From Pedobacter alluvionis (GTDB taxonomy: Bacteria > Bacteroidota > Bacteroidia > Sphingobacteriales > Sphingobacteriaceae), in the NCBI RefSeq assembly GCF_003664035.1, contig NZ_RCCK01000010.1:124001-188000 (forward strand): a stretch of DNA of 64,000 nucleotides. Reading direction: 5' to 3'. The notes beneath the pieces are model-generated. The model saw only the letters and a list, made by a program, of their open reading frames with translations. It was not told the DNA's origin and ran no database searches. Position numbers and translations under genes: made by a program. Below, piece by piece: positions 49,401-58,313 of the stretch (position 1 is its first letter; the number at the start of each line of letters is the position of its first letter).

Positions 49401-49718
49401 TTAAATTACCGTGCATCGCGTGCAGGTACGCAAAGTAACAGTACCCGTTTATCGTCTTTCTATATTCAGGATGGATCTTACTTCAGGTGTACAAACATTA
49501 CTTTAGGTTACAGTTTCCCAAAACAACTGGCCAATGCGCTCAAAGTGAGTAATATCCGTGTTTATGCGAGTGTAGATAATGCATTTACCATTACCGATTA
49601 TAAAGGTTATAACCCCGAGGTAGATTATAGCGCAGGTAATAACCTTGCGCCTGGTGTAGATTATGGAAATTACCCATTGGCAAGGACCTATAACCTTGGT
49701 ATCAAATTGACTTTTTAG
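46434..49718 (+). CDS. SusC/RagA-type TonB-linked outer-membrane protein
   Basis: 1,094 residues. Signal region through about residue 35. Carboxypeptidase-regulatory-like domain (VSGTVTDQNNQPLPGVSVFEK, about 50-125). Plug (TLNEVVAIGYQKIIKSDVTG ... LYVIDGYPAGNNVSINPEDI, AAIYGSRASGGVVLITTKRG). Then the barrel, ending GIKLTF with a C-terminal Phe. With its SusD partner it forms a lidded transporter for oligosaccharides or peptides at the outer membrane. No CAZyme, hybrid two-component sensor or anti-sigma gene lies beside it, so the substrate cannot be inferred. Confidence 0.96.
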   Translation: MTSFFLTAGIKNTCRKLLLPLGLLAICNSEAIAVNHGMLASGLHRKTFASVSGTVTDQNNQPLPGVSVFEKKTKKTTVTDANGKYAISVEDGAILVFSYIGYDNQEVAVNGRQNINVILKESSNTLNEVVAIGYQKIIKSDVTGAISSVKASEMNLTSPTVGQALVGKVAGVQVSQTSGAPYSGTKIRVRGIGSINASSDPLYVIDGYPAGNNVSINPEDIETIDILKDAASAAIYGSRASGGVVLITTKRGTDGKGKFEYDVQGGISQLAKKVKLLDANQFIQLLIDGRNNAYKDLVVNGGKITWNDSMFSDNNATRITNVGSGSSVSIPADLYNFSTQQAIPAAYNTDWQDELYRNAAFQRHNLSFSGGTKDVKYFLSGGYQNNDGIVTNTNQKVTNFRGNIEGKVSERLRVGANISYTQNDNREVREGRYDLSPMMSALIYLPYLPARDANGNPIQFGMGALSSQYGIQNPENPLATVEQVKITRKGSKSNYNANATYTIFDGLDFKANLGTQTYNEKYDFYLPTSLSNGNNPPYSTASLTAANAIAQTLSQVDQLGEFTLHYNKTFGKHKIDVLGGYSAQKTTSDLIRISANGFQNDKIGEITDKGAEAGFLTLITDGPNRTAKSTNTLLSYFGRFSYNYAGKYFLTGSFRRDGSSRFGPLNKYGIFPSIAAGWNLSDESFYNNFLGEQSRVKLRASWGLSGNNNIPNYRTAQEMSAPGGVVFGSAVSTGIWPSSIQDRGLGWESTSQFNFGTDISLFKNRVSIMVNYYLSYSFNLLFNKPLSAVAGTPSILTNLTDSRVRNKGFDLQIDGKIIQNEDFTLGLSGNIAANRNKVLDLGGNSTIFTAGAERSYITHVTQEGQPIGMFYGFKVLGRITADNLGKVAPSASSTNPAKIGDLYFQDTDGNGIVNDADKTVIGTPYAKFTYGFALNTSYKTFDLRASFNGSYGNQVLDGQDYYLYNFEGSGNQYVEAADRYRNEANPGSGLNYRASRAGTQSNSTRLSSFYIQDGSYFRCTNITLGYSFPKQLANALKVSNIRVYASVDNAFTITDYKGYNPEVDYSAGNNLAPGVDYGNYPLARTYNLGIKLTF

Positions 49719-49728
49719 AACTAAAGAA

Positions 49729-51258
49729 ATGAAAAAACATATTTATAAAGTATTGGCCCTAAGTGCAATTTTAAGTTTGGGTGCTTGTAAAAAAGATTTT
49801 CTAAACCAAAGTAATCCAAATGCCATTGCGGTAGAAAATTATTTTAAAACAGAAAATGATGTATTATTGTCAGTAAATGGTGCTTACCAATCGTTAAGAA
49901 GCAGCAATACCCTGGGCGAAAACAGCGGACTGTTTACCGACGAGCGTTCTGACGATGCAGGAAGAAACGATAACCAGAGTAATGCCGGTGAGCCATTTCA
50001 GTTTAATGACTTCTCGTTACTTCCAAGCAATTCTTATTTAAAGACTCACTGGTTAGCACTTTATGAAGCCATTGGCAGAACCAATGTTGTACTGACAAAC
50101 ATCGATAAAGTCTCTTTTACGAATGCGGCTACTAAGGAGAATTATAAAGCAGAAGCTAAGTTTATCAGGGCGATTATGTACTTCGAACTGGTTAGGAAAT
50201 GGGGTGCGGTACCAGTCGTAACCAAACAGCTAAGCACAGCCGATGAAGTGAGAGAGAATACTTTCCGTGTACCTGAGGCCGATGTGTATAACCAGATAGT
50301 TGCTGATTTAAAAGATGGTTTAAACAGTACGCTGCCAAACTTCCAGTCAACAGCCAACCTTGGCAGGACTTCAAAAGCAGCCATAAATGCTTATCTGGGC
50401 AAGGTTTATTTAACCATGGCGGCCACCCTGCCAAATAATAAAGCTGAAAACCTAAGCAATGCCAATACTTACTTGTTGGCCGCTTATAATATGAAAGCTT
50501 TTGGGAACCTTTCTGAAATTCCATATACTGATGTTTTCGACGTAACGAAAAAAACAACCTGTAAAGAATTGATTTTCCAGATTTCTAACAAACAGGGCGA
50601 TATTAATTATAGCTCTAGCATCGCCGCCAACAACCAGGCAAAAGGAGAAACCATTAATTCGTTAAAGGTTTCTACCGGTATCGGTGGTAATGTAAAGCTA
50701 GATTTGATCAATGAATATGAAACAAGTGATTTAAGGAAAGATTTTTCTGTAAAGTTTGCAAATGATGCTACGGTAAAAGATTGGTTTATTACTAAATTCC
50801 GCGATGCGAGCCAATTGGCAACCAATAATGGTTACGGAGGCAACGACTGGATTTTAATGCGCTATGCCGATGTAATTTTAATGCTTGCTGAAGTTAATAT
50901 GTTGCAGGGCAACGATGCGGTGGCGATTCAGTATTTAGATATGGTAAGAACAAGAGCAGGTATGCCAGTTTATGCAGTAGCCAAAATGGATGCGACTTAT
51001 GCGGCTAAATTCCCGACTTTAAAACTAGCTATTTTACACGAACGTAGGGTAGAGTTTGCTTTCGAACACCAAAGATGGTTCGATTTAATCAGGAATTTTA
51101 CTGCTGCAGAGTTGGTTACTTACTTAAAAGCGAAACCACAATCATCGTATGGAATTGCTAAGCTGGCTAACGTAACCACAAAAGACAGGTATTATCCTAT
51201 TCCATTTGATGAAGTGAAATTAGATCCGGTTAAAATGTACCAGAATCCAGGTTACTAA
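49729..51258 (+). CDS. SusD/RagB-type substrate-binding lipoprotein
   Basis: 509 residues. Lipobox ILSLGACKKDF (Cys about 20). Family features: DDAGRNDNQSN surface region, YKAEAKFIRAIMYFELVRKWGAVPVV (TPR part), and the C-terminal LAILHERRVEFAFEHQRWFDLIRN ... YYPIPFDEV. It caps the SusC barrel on the cell surface and binds the nutrient. Starts 10 bp after susC, followed by a terminator. Confidence 0.96.
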   Translation: MKKHIYKVLALSAILSLGACKKDFLNQSNPNAIAVENYFKTENDVLLSVNGAYQSLRSSNTLGENSGLFTDERSDDAGRNDNQSNAGEPFQFNDFSLLPSNSYLKTHWLALYEAIGRTNVVLTNIDKVSFTNAATKENYKAEAKFIRAIMYFELVRKWGAVPVVTKQLSTADEVRENTFRVPEADVYNQIVADLKDGLNSTLPNFQSTANLGRTSKAAINAYLGKVYLTMAATLPNNKAENLSNANTYLLAAYNMKAFGNLSEIPYTDVFDVTKKTTCKELIFQISNKQGDINYSSSIAANNQAKGETINSLKVSTGIGGNVKLDLINEYETSDLRKDFSVKFANDATVKDWFITKFRDASQLATNNGYGGNDWILMRYADVILMLAEVNMLQGNDAVAIQYLDMVRTRAGMPVYAVAKMDATYAAKFPTLKLAILHERRVEFAFEHQRWFDLIRNFTAAELVTYLKAKPQSSYGIAKLANVTTKDRYYPIPFDEVKLDPVKMYQNPGY

Positions 51259-51280
51259 AAGAATTGTAATATTTTAAGAA

Positions 51281-51313
51281 AAGCGGCCTGATCGATGATT
51301 GGGCCGTTTTTTT
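51281..51313 (+). terminator. Terminator of the susCD operon
   Basis: CGGCC (51284-51288) pairs with GGCCG (51302-51306) around 13 bases and is followed by seven T. It lies 22 bases after the SusD-type stop. Confidence 0.8.
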
Positions 51314-51959
51314 AGTTTGGAGTGTGTGTTTTATCTCTAAGTCTATTCAATAAACTGTGCGATTGATTAAATTTTCCCCGATTTTCTCGGGAGGCGACCA
51401 TGGCAGATTCTCAAGAGGGGCGTCATTTCCTCGCATGCGGGAATCTTAATGCAATATAAAAAATCTGCTAAGGCATATTTAAACCAGGTCCTTCGACAAG
51501 CTCAGGATGACATTTTTATCATACAGATTCCCGCATGGCTTTTTAAATCTGCGAAAATCTGCTGATCTGCGGTAACCTTTTTTATTTAGTCCCGCTGATT
51601 AAAGATGATAAACGCAGATTCTGCTTGCCGAATCTAATTCACTCCGAATTTGTCACGTTGAGCCTGTCGAAACGCCTTAAGATATTTAAACCAGGTCCTA
51701 CGACAAGCTCAGGATGACATTTTTTAATACAGATTCCTTCATGGCTTTCTAAGATCTGCGAAAATCTGCTGATCTGCGGTAACCTTTTTTATTTAGTCCC
51801 GCTGATTAAAGACGATAAACGAATCTAATTCACTCCGAATTTGTCACGTTGAGCCTGTCGAAACGCCTTAAGATATTTAATCAGATCCTTCGACAAGCTC
51901 AGGATGACATATTTGAATACAGACTCGAACTCAAAAGCGTGAACTGAAAACTGCATTAC
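51314..51959. repeat. Intergenic repeat region, about 207-bp period
   Basis: GCGAAAATCTGCTGATCTGC occurs at 51551 and 51758; TCCTTCGACAAGCTCAGGAT or close forms at 51490, 51700 and 51890; TTGTCACGTTGAGCCTGTCG at about 51650 and 51840. These make two full units and a partial third. No gene. Confidence 0.75.
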
Positions 51960-52607
51960 CTAAATAATATTCCGTGTAATTTTTCCTTTGATAATATAAA
52001 GTGCCAGGATACTTTTTTTGCTGATTACAGTATCGCCTTTAAAATTTGGATTTGAAGAACGGAGGATTAGTTTGGTATCATCAGTGTGCTGAAAGATTAG
52101 CTTTATGGTACGCAGACTGTTGCTATCTTCATCCGTCATCACCACATAAGCTTCTCCCCATTGTAGAATTTCGTAATTGGTAATTTCTTTTATCGCTATA
52201 ATTTCGCCTGCGCCGTATTTTGGGTACATGCTATCGCCATAAACTGGTAAATAGGCCGTGCAATCGTTAAAAGGGAGGTAATTTACAAGATATTCTGCCC
52301 GCTGTTCTTCTACTATATGGTCTTTCGCATCTGATAGGCTCATATCGAAGTAAGGAACACCCTCTTTGCTTTCGCCAACGGCTGGTTTCTTTTTAAAAAA
52401 CGGCTCGCCAATTCCATCTTCCAGCCAGGGTAAATTGACGTCGAATTTCATTTCTAACCTATCTTTAATAGCATTAGATACGTTGACCCTTTCTCTTAAA
52501 ATATCTGATAAAGAACCTTGTTGAATATTCAATGCAGCAGCAAAATCCTTTTGAGTCTTAAAATGCAGTAATTCCATTAACCTTTTTAAGCGCTGATTTT
52601 CATTCAT
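51960..52607 (-). CDS. S24 (LexA/CI-like) repressor with helix-turn-helix
   Basis: 215 residues. Helix-turn-helix at about 13-60 (KTQKDFAAALNIQQGSLSDILRERVNVSNAIKDRLEMKF). C-terminal S24 domain from about 105: PVYGDSMYPKYGAGEIIAIKEI carries the Ser nucleophile motif GDSM, and LRTIKLI has a Lys where the catalytic Lys is expected. Cytosolic repressor that may cleave itself when RecA filaments form. It is divergent (96 bp) from the repeat-protein/HEPN operon, which it probably controls. It is not clearly a phage gene; no phage structural genes are nearby. Confidence 0.8.
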   Translation of the reverse strand: MNENQRLKRLMELLHFKTQKDFAAALNIQQGSLSDILRERVNVSNAIKDRLEMKFDVNLPWLEDGIGEPFFKKKPAVGESKEGVPYFDMSLSDAKDHIVEEQRAEYLVNYLPFNDCTAYLPVYGDSMYPKYGAGEIIAIKEITNYEILQWGEAYVVMTDEDSNSLRTIKLIFQHTDDTKLILRSSNPNFKGDTVISKKSILALYIIKGKITRNII

Positions 52608-52703
52608 GAGAAATGTTGATAAGTTTTATGAATTAATTATAGTTTAACTATATGTTTTTTGCTAAATTCGTTAGCTAATATAATCATTTAAAAAATATAC
52701 ACT

Positions 52704-53870
52704 ATGGAAGGGAACTTAAATTTTAAAAAAGAAACTGTGGCATTTATTGGTGCAATTGAAAGCTTTTTTTCATCAAATGGCGTAAGCTACCATTTAAATT
52801 TTTTAAAAAACTGGTTAATCCCTCCACAGAACGAATTCGATTTTTCGCCACAAAAGCACCCGGCACAGCTGTTGGTTTTTTACGAAAAACTGGTGCCGCT
52901 TTTCGATTATTCGGATTTAATTTTTAACCACATTGAAACCGATACCGCATTTGTGAAAGCAATTGGGGCTGATGAATGTGGTGTAGAACGCGAAACGGTA
53001 CTGCTTGATTACTATCCGAAACTGTTAAGCAGCGGAGAAATGCAAAACCCAAAACTTACCTTTCTTGATATTTTCCTGTTTTTTCAATCAGATACCTATA
53101 AGCTGGTTTACAAAGAATGGCTGTTGGCCGCATTAGAAAATAACCTCGATCTGGATTGGGATCAGTATGTTGCGGAGTTTTACGAAAATACCAAAAAAAT
53201 GCTGGAGGCTTGCTGGCTCATCCACGAAAGGATTATTACCAGAAATAGTTTCAAAAAGATCGATCGCTACTACCATATGGCCATATTCGAAAGTACATCG
53301 CCTTTGGCTTTCGAACAGGAATTATTTAACGATCCATTTAAAGTGATTGAATTTTTCTTTAGCCTGGATAACCTTAGCGGGCATAAAGCTTATTTAAAAA
53401 ACTGGTACAAAGCTGCCCTGGCAGAAGAGCAATGTGTGAGCGATGTGGCCGATTATTTTTTCTTCTATAACCAATTTACAAAACTGCTTAATGCGGGTTA
53501 TTTAATTACGGCTAAAAAGCTAACTTATCAGGTCGCCGAGGGTTCGCCCGCTGCTCAAGAGCAATTTATAAACAGCGATGCCTACCACAAAGAACTGTGT
53601 GAGGTAAATACGCTTGCTGCAGTACATATAGAAAATCCTTACCTGTTTGTGGAGTCCTATTTTATTCCCGAAAAAATTAAACAGCTGCGGTTAGGTCTTT
53701 TAGAGTGGTTGTATGCGGCTTTCAGTACCAGGAGCAGCATTAAACTAATGGATAAGGAATTTTTGTTTGAGCAGTATGAAAGCATGATGATGATTATAGA
53801 AGCTTTTTTTGTAATGATCAATAATCCTGCGTTGAATGAAAATGATGAAGGGGGTTATTATGTGGAGTAA
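52704..53870 (+). CDS. Four-fold tandem repeat protein, function unknown
   Basis: 388 residues, acidic and aromatic-rich, no signal or membrane segment. A motif recurs four times: FF...(8-10)...Y/L-K-x-W-x-x-A-x, then about 20 residues, then an aromatic-rich (F/Y)Y/F...KL/ML-x-A-G/C-x-L-I helix. The repeats start near residues 10, 110, 210 and 305 (FLKNWLIPPQ, VYKEWLLAAL, YLKNWYKAAL, LLEWLYAAFS). This suggests a helical solenoid for protein-protein contact. I do not recognise a family; a distant resemblance to RteC-type regulators is possible but weak. Its stop overlaps the start of the HEPN gene by 11 bases. Confidence 0.7.
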   Translation: MEGNLNFKKETVAFIGAIESFFSSNGVSYHLNFLKNWLIPPQNEFDFSPQKHPAQLLVFYEKLVPLFDYSDLIFNHIETDTAFVKAIGADECGVERETVLLDYYPKLLSSGEMQNPKLTFLDIFLFFQSDTYKLVYKEWLLAALENNLDLDWDQYVAEFYENTKKMLEACWLIHERIITRNSFKKIDRYYHMAIFESTSPLAFEQELFNDPFKVIEFFFSLDNLSGHKAYLKNWYKAALAEEQCVSDVADYFFFYNQFTKLLNAGYLITAKKLTYQVAEGSPAAQEQFINSDAYHKELCEVNTLAAVHIENPYLFVESYFIPEKIKQLRLGLLEWLYAAFSTRSSIKLMDKEFLFEQYESMMMIIEAFFVMINNPALNENDEGGYYVE

Positions 53871-54687
53871 ATCTTTAAACCTCGGTCATGGTGCGCTAAA
53901 AGATGAAAGCATAGTGCGTTTATTAAAGGGCATTACGGCTGCGGTACCTGCTCAGTATATTTATCTCCATAATAACTTTTTGGCTGGTAAGGCAGCACCA
54001 GAAATGCTGATTATGGTTTCGTTTAAAAACGTGCGTATTTTAAACGAATTAACGCCGGTATTAAATATTGTGTTTAACGGGCAAATGGAATTGAGTTACC
54101 GGGTTTTCCATGTACACGAGGTGGAGCAGGCATTACTGCAGGGAAGTTTGTTTTTTTACTATGCCACCACCGCTCAAAATTGTTTATTCAGTACATCCGG
54201 AACTTTTCTAAACGGGGGCACACCAGAACTTGTTGCGGATCAGGTTAGCACTATGTATCGCCACGGAATTGATAAGGCCAATAAATTTTTATCAGGCGCA
54301 ACATTCTATTTTAAACAGCAACATTTAGCATACTGCGCTTTTATGTTACATCAGGTTTTCGATTTGATGTATGGGGCCATCGAAACTCTGGTAATGGGAA
54401 AGGATAAAAAAACACACCGCATTAAAGTTCATCAATTGTATATTAAACCTTATGTAAAGCCGCTTTCCAAGTTATTTAATGATAGGGAAGAAGAGGTTAG
54501 CCTGTTGCATTTGCTTGATGAGGCTTATCTGGCTGTTCGTTACGAAAACAATTACACGATCGGTGAACCAGACGTGTTGCGCCTGTTTGAGAAGGCAGAT
54601 TTATTGTATGTGCTTGCAGAACAGGTTTATCAGCGTATTATGAACAATCATTTCGATCAACAGCTTAGCAGAATAGGTATGGGTTAA
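53860..54687 (+). CDS. Protein with C-terminal HEPN-type domain
   Basis: 275 residues from the ATG at 53860, in which ATGTGGAGTAA contains the stop of the upstream gene; a Met 8 codons earlier is possible. The N-terminal 115 residues may be a degenerate nucleotidyltransferase-like fold (PAQYIYLHNNFLAGKAAPEMLIMV). Residues about 125-265 look like HEPN: TMYRHGIDKANKFLSGATFYFKQQHLAYCAFMLHQVFDLM ... AYLAVRYENNYTIG ... LYVLAEQVYQRI. The usual R-x4-6-H RNase motif is not clear; RYENNY stands at its place. RNA cutting is therefore uncertain. It is cotranslated with the repeat protein and followed by a terminator. Confidence 0.65.
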   Translation: MWSKSLNLGHGALKDESIVRLLKGITAAVPAQYIYLHNNFLAGKAAPEMLIMVSFKNVRILNELTPVLNIVFNGQMELSYRVFHVHEVEQALLQGSLFFYYATTAQNCLFSTSGTFLNGGTPELVADQVSTMYRHGIDKANKFLSGATFYFKQQHLAYCAFMLHQVFDLMYGAIETLVMGKDKKTHRIKVHQLYIKPYVKPLSKLFNDREEEVSLLHLLDEAYLAVRYENNYTIGEPDVLRLFEKADLLYVLAEQVYQRIMNNHFDQQLSRIGMG

Positions 54688-54693
54688 GTGTTG

Positions 54694-54717
54694 CTGAGAA
54701 ACTCAGTCTGTTTTTTT
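54694..54717 (+). terminator. Terminator after the HEPN gene
   Basis: CTGAG (54694-54698), AAA, CTCAG (54702-54706), then TCTG and seven T. Confidence 0.8.
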
Positions 54718-55403
54718 AAAAATTCTAAACGAAATATTTACGCCGTATAATAAAAATAAATCCATTGTTTTGTTCAGGAAATGAGTGTTTAGTATTTCTT
54801 CGGCAACAGCAGCCCCGTTATTCGCTTTATCCCGATGGAAAACCTGTGAAACAAGCAAGCACACCAAAATATAACATAAACCGGTGCTTAATCGGGATGC
54901 ACGCTACTACCGGGTTTATGAACACTGGATTGTGCAAAACTGCGAAAATTGATGTTTGCCGGCTGTGCTATTAACCAGTAATAGTAATGCCTGCCTTGCC
55001 ATCTAGACCCGATTTGAATGGTAGCTGCCGGCTTCACGCCGGCACTACAAACGAGCGGGACGAAACCTGAATAATTGTACTGAATTTGCTCTCCAAATAA
55101 TTTAAAAAAAACTCAGTTTAGCTATTAAACGTGCATATTAAAGAAAATAAAATATAAACTTTTTTTCTGCCTTCCTGATCTGTTCGCAGTTCGTTTCGCT
55201 TTTTAACCCTAGGACTGCCTGCCGATCATAAATTCTGGACAGATGCACCCGTACTCTGACCAGTTTAAAAGCCTGGAGCGGGCAAACCATAAAAAAGGAT
55301 TATAAAGTTGAGTATTAATACCAATAATAAATATCGTATAAATATATTTGCGATAGGATCTGTTATGAGTTCAGGTCCTGATCTCAAAACTCAATTTTAA
55401 CCA
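54718..55403. other. Intergenic region with a hairpin and kduI promoter
   Basis: 55021-55047 is GTAG-C-TGCCGGC-TTCAC-GCCGGCA-CTAC, a strong REP-like hairpin. TATATTTG at 55343-55350 fits the -7 box and lies 54 bases before kduI. No gene is supported; a 69-codon frame at 54765 has no family features. Confidence 0.5.
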
Positions 55404-56243
55404 ATGAATAAATTCGAAAGCCGTTACGCTCAAAGCCCTAAAGAAGTTAAACAAATGGATACCGCAGCTTTGCGGGAAAATTTCCTGATCGAAAACGTAT
55501 TTGAGGCCAACCAGGTAAACCTAACCTTATCTCATTTTGACAGGTATATTGTTGGTGGTGCAATACCAGTTGATCAGAAAATAGCACTTCCAAACCCTGA
55601 TGATTTAAAAGCGACCTACTTTTTAGAACGTAGGGAACTGGGGATTATTAATGTTGGCGGAAAAGCTATTGTTACTGCTGATGGCGAAAAATACGAACTG
55701 GATTATAAAGAAGCTTTATACATTGGTAAGGGTACAAAAGAAGTGTTTTTTGAATCTGCTACACCAGGCGAGGCTGCGAAATTATACATCAATTCTGCCC
55801 CTGCACATCATACTTACCCTACTAAAAAGGTAAGCAAAGCTGAAGCGGAGATTGTAGAGTTGGGTACGCCTGAAACAGCAAATCATAGAATAATTAATAA
55901 GTTGTTAGTGAATAGTGTTTTGCCAACCTGCCAGTTGCAAATGGGTATGACTGAGTTAAAATCGGGTAGCGTATGGAATACCATGCCTGCACATACGCAC
56001 GATAGAAGGATGGAAGCCTATTTCTATTTCGAAGTTCCAAAAGGGCAGAGTGTTTGTCACTTTATGGGGCAGCCACAAGAAACCCGCCACATCTGGATGC
56101 AGAACGATCAGGCCGTAATTTCGCCAAACTGGTCTATTCATTCAGGAGCAGGTACAAGCAACTATACTTTTATCTGGGGTATGGCCGGCGAAAACTTAGA
56201 TTATGGCGATATGGATCACTGTGCCATTAACGAACTGAAATAA
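55404..56243 (+). CDS. kduI: KduI, 5-dehydro-4-deoxy-D-glucuronate isomerase
   Basis: 279 residues, the usual length. Cupin fold with zinc ligands in PAHTHDRRMEAYFYF (about 195-209) and NWSIHSGAGTSNYTFIWGM (His about 245). It isomerises the unsaturated uronate released by pectate or glycosaminoglycan lyases. The next gene, 85 bp on, is kduD, the following pathway step. A REP-type piece (GATCCGATAGTTATCGGATG) lies in that gap. No lyase or transporter gene is close. Confidence 0.95.
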   Translation: MNKFESRYAQSPKEVKQMDTAALRENFLIENVFEANQVNLTLSHFDRYIVGGAIPVDQKIALPNPDDLKATYFLERRELGIINVGGKAIVTADGEKYELDYKEALYIGKGTKEVFFESATPGEAAKLYINSAPAHHTYPTKKVSKAEAEIVELGTPETANHRIINKLLVNSVLPTCQLQMGMTELKSGSVWNTMPAHTHDRRMEAYFYFEVPKGQSVCHFMGQPQETRHIWMQNDQAVISPNWSIHSGAGTSNYTFIWGMAGENLDYGDMDHCAINELK

Positions 56244-56328
56244 TAATTTCTTACCGTTATCTCGATCCGATAGTTATCGGATGAAGCGTAGCGAAATGGA
56301 GAGATCTAAAAACTGAATTTTAAACATC

Positions 56329-57093
56329 ATGTCTGACATATTTAATTTAGCAGGTAAAACTGCATTAGTTACCGGTTGTAAAAGGGGAATAGGGAAAGCT
56401 ATGGCTTTAGCTTTGGCCGAAGCAGGTGCCGATATTATCGGCGTTTCTGCAAGTCTCGAACTTCAGGGTAGTGCTGTTGAGAAAGAAATTTTAGCGCTGG
56501 GTAGAAAATTCTATGCTTACCAGTGCGATTTTAGTAAACGCGAAAAGACCCTGGCTTTTGCGGCCCAGGTAAAAGCAGATCATCCTGTTATTGATATTTT
56601 GGTTAATAACGCCGGAACGATTTTACGTCAGCCAATTGCCGAACATTCTGATGAATATTGGGATGAAGTAATTGCCGTAAACCAAACAGCACCGTTTATT
56701 TTAACACGCGAAATTGGCAGGGAGATGATTGCCAGAGGAAGCGGAAAAGTAATTTTCACGGCATCATTACTATCATTCCAGGGTGGTATTACCGTTCCTG
56801 GTTATGCCGCCAGTAAAGGTGCAATTGCCTCTTTAACCAAGGCTTTTGCAAATGAGTGGGCCTCAAAGGGTGTAAATGTAAATGCAATAGCGCCCGGATA
56901 TATCGCAACCGATAATACTTCTGCTTTACGCGAAGATCAGGATAGAAGCACTTCTATTTTATCGCGCATCCCTGCCGGAAGATGGGGAACACCAGAAGAT
57001 TTTAAAGGACCAACAATATTCCTGGCCTCGCCGGCCAGCGATTATGTGCATGGAACAATCTTGACCGTTGATGGCGGTTGGATGGGAAGGTAG
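56329..57093 (+). CDS. kduD: KduD, 2-dehydro-3-deoxy-D-gluconate 5-dehydrogenase (SDR)
   Basis: 254 residues. Classical SDR: NAD-binding TGCKRGIGKAMA (15-26), NNAG, catalytic Ser in TASLLSF, YAASKGA for Tyr-Lys, and C-terminal PASDYVHGTILTVDGGW. It reduces the KduI product to 2-keto-3-deoxygluconate. Next to kduI, so together they cover steps two and three of unsaturated uronate breakdown; followed by a strong terminator. Confidence 0.93.
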   Translation: MSDIFNLAGKTALVTGCKRGIGKAMALALAEAGADIIGVSASLELQGSAVEKEILALGRKFYAYQCDFSKREKTLAFAAQVKADHPVIDILVNNAGTILRQPIAEHSDEYWDEVIAVNQTAPFILTREIGREMIARGSGKVIFTASLLSFQGGITVPGYAASKGAIASLTKAFANEWASKGVNVNAIAPGYIATDNTSALREDQDRSTSILSRIPAGRWGTPEDFKGPTIFLASPASDYVHGTILTVDGGWMGR

Positions 57094-57145
57094 GTTAGTC
57101 CTTAGTCAGGAGTCTTTAGTCCGGAGTCGATGTTTAGGAGTATTT

Positions 57146-57181
57146 AAACCTCGCAGGTTTTTAAAACCTGCGAGGTTTTTT
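57146..57181. terminator. Terminator after kduD
   Basis: AAACCTCGCAGGTTT (57146-57160) pairs with AAACCTGCGAGGTTT (57164-57178), then a T run; A-rich on the left side too, so it may also serve the convergent carbonic anhydrase gene. Confidence 0.85.
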
Positions 57182-57222
57182 ATGCAATTTGTACTGAGGA
57201 CTTGGGACTCATGACTTGGGAC

Positions 57223-57849
57223 TTAATAAAGATTATAAATCTCCTTAATATCTTTCAAAATGGCTTCGAAATCGATTTTAAGGTCGATTAATTTACCTGT
57301 ATGGATATCGAAAACCCAGCCATGTACCGTTATCCCACGGTTGGTAATTGCTTCCTGCACCGCTGCGGTTTTTAATAAGTTAACGCATTGTTCCTGAACA
57401 TTCAGCTCCACCAGTCTGTTGTAACGTGCGCCTTCATCCTCAATGGCATTTAACTCATCTCTATGAATGCGGTAAACGTCGCGGATATTCCTTAACCATG
57501 GGTTTAATATGCCCATATCGGCAGGTTGCATTGCCGCTTTAACACCCCCGCAGTTGTAGTGACCGCAAACCACAATATGGTTCACCTTTAAATGGCGCAC
57601 AGCATAGTTTAGAACCGTCATTACGTTTAAATCTACGTTGTTTACCAGGTTGGCTACATTCCGGTGTACAAAAGCCTGACCTGGTTGTATGCCCATTAAA
57701 TCTTCTGCCGTAACACGGCTATCTGAACATCCGATATATAAAAACTCCGGACTCTGTCCTTTTGATAATTCAGTAAAGTAATCAGGATCAATGGCCAGTT
57801 TATCGGCGATCCATTTTTCGTTGTTCTTAAAAACGTCTTCTACATTCAT
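57223..57849 (-). CDS. can: Beta-class carbonic anhydrase
   Basis: 208 residues. CSDSRV (Cys 42 region, zinc ligand plus Asp-Arg pair) and HYNCGGVKAAM (His/Cys ligands, about 98-101) complete the zinc site. Interconverts CO2 and bicarbonate in the cytosol, supplying carboxylases. Full length. Alone, convergent with kduD. Confidence 0.95.
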   Translation of the reverse strand: MNVEDVFKNNEKWIADKLAIDPDYFTELSKGQSPEFLYIGCSDSRVTAEDLMGIQPGQAFVHRNVANLVNNVDLNVMTVLNYAVRHLKVNHIVVCGHYNCGGVKAAMQPADMGILNPWLRNIRDVYRIHRDELNAIEDEGARYNRLVELNVQEQCVNLLKTAAVQEAITNRGITVHGWVFDIHTGKLIDLKIDFEAILKDIKEIYNLY

Positions 57850-58313
57850 ATTTGTGCTTTAAATAGGCTTTTTGAATCTGTAAATTATGTTAAGCTGTTG
57901 TTTATGCGGATATAAAATTAAAAAAGATTTTCTGATTCTGGCAGCATTCTTCGTCTGTAATTGTTGTGTTCAGATTGAAATAAATGAGCCATGCAGATTT
58001 TCTTTTGTAGATTGTTTTAACAAACTTTATCCTGAAATGTTTGCTGATTTTTGAGCTATTGAGGAAGGAAATTCAATGTAGGAATTGTCGAGGGGTGTAG
58101 TAAAGGTTTTAATGTTAGCATCGTTACGCTGACTTGTAGCGATAGGAAAGCTGCAATTGAATTAATTTCAGGTTTTATATTACAGGCAAGGATTATTTCC
58201 GACAAACAGGCCTATTGTGTTAGCTCCTCTCTAAGGCGATCGTCCTGCTGATCCGATAGCTATCGGATTTATTTTAGCATATTTCCTGGCTAACTCTAAC
58301 GCAAATATTGAAA
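57850..58313. other. Intergenic region with an 18-bp perfect palindrome
   Basis: ATCCGATAGCTATCGGAT at 58251-58268 is a perfect palindrome of the REP-type seen near 56270. No gene. Confidence 0.6.
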
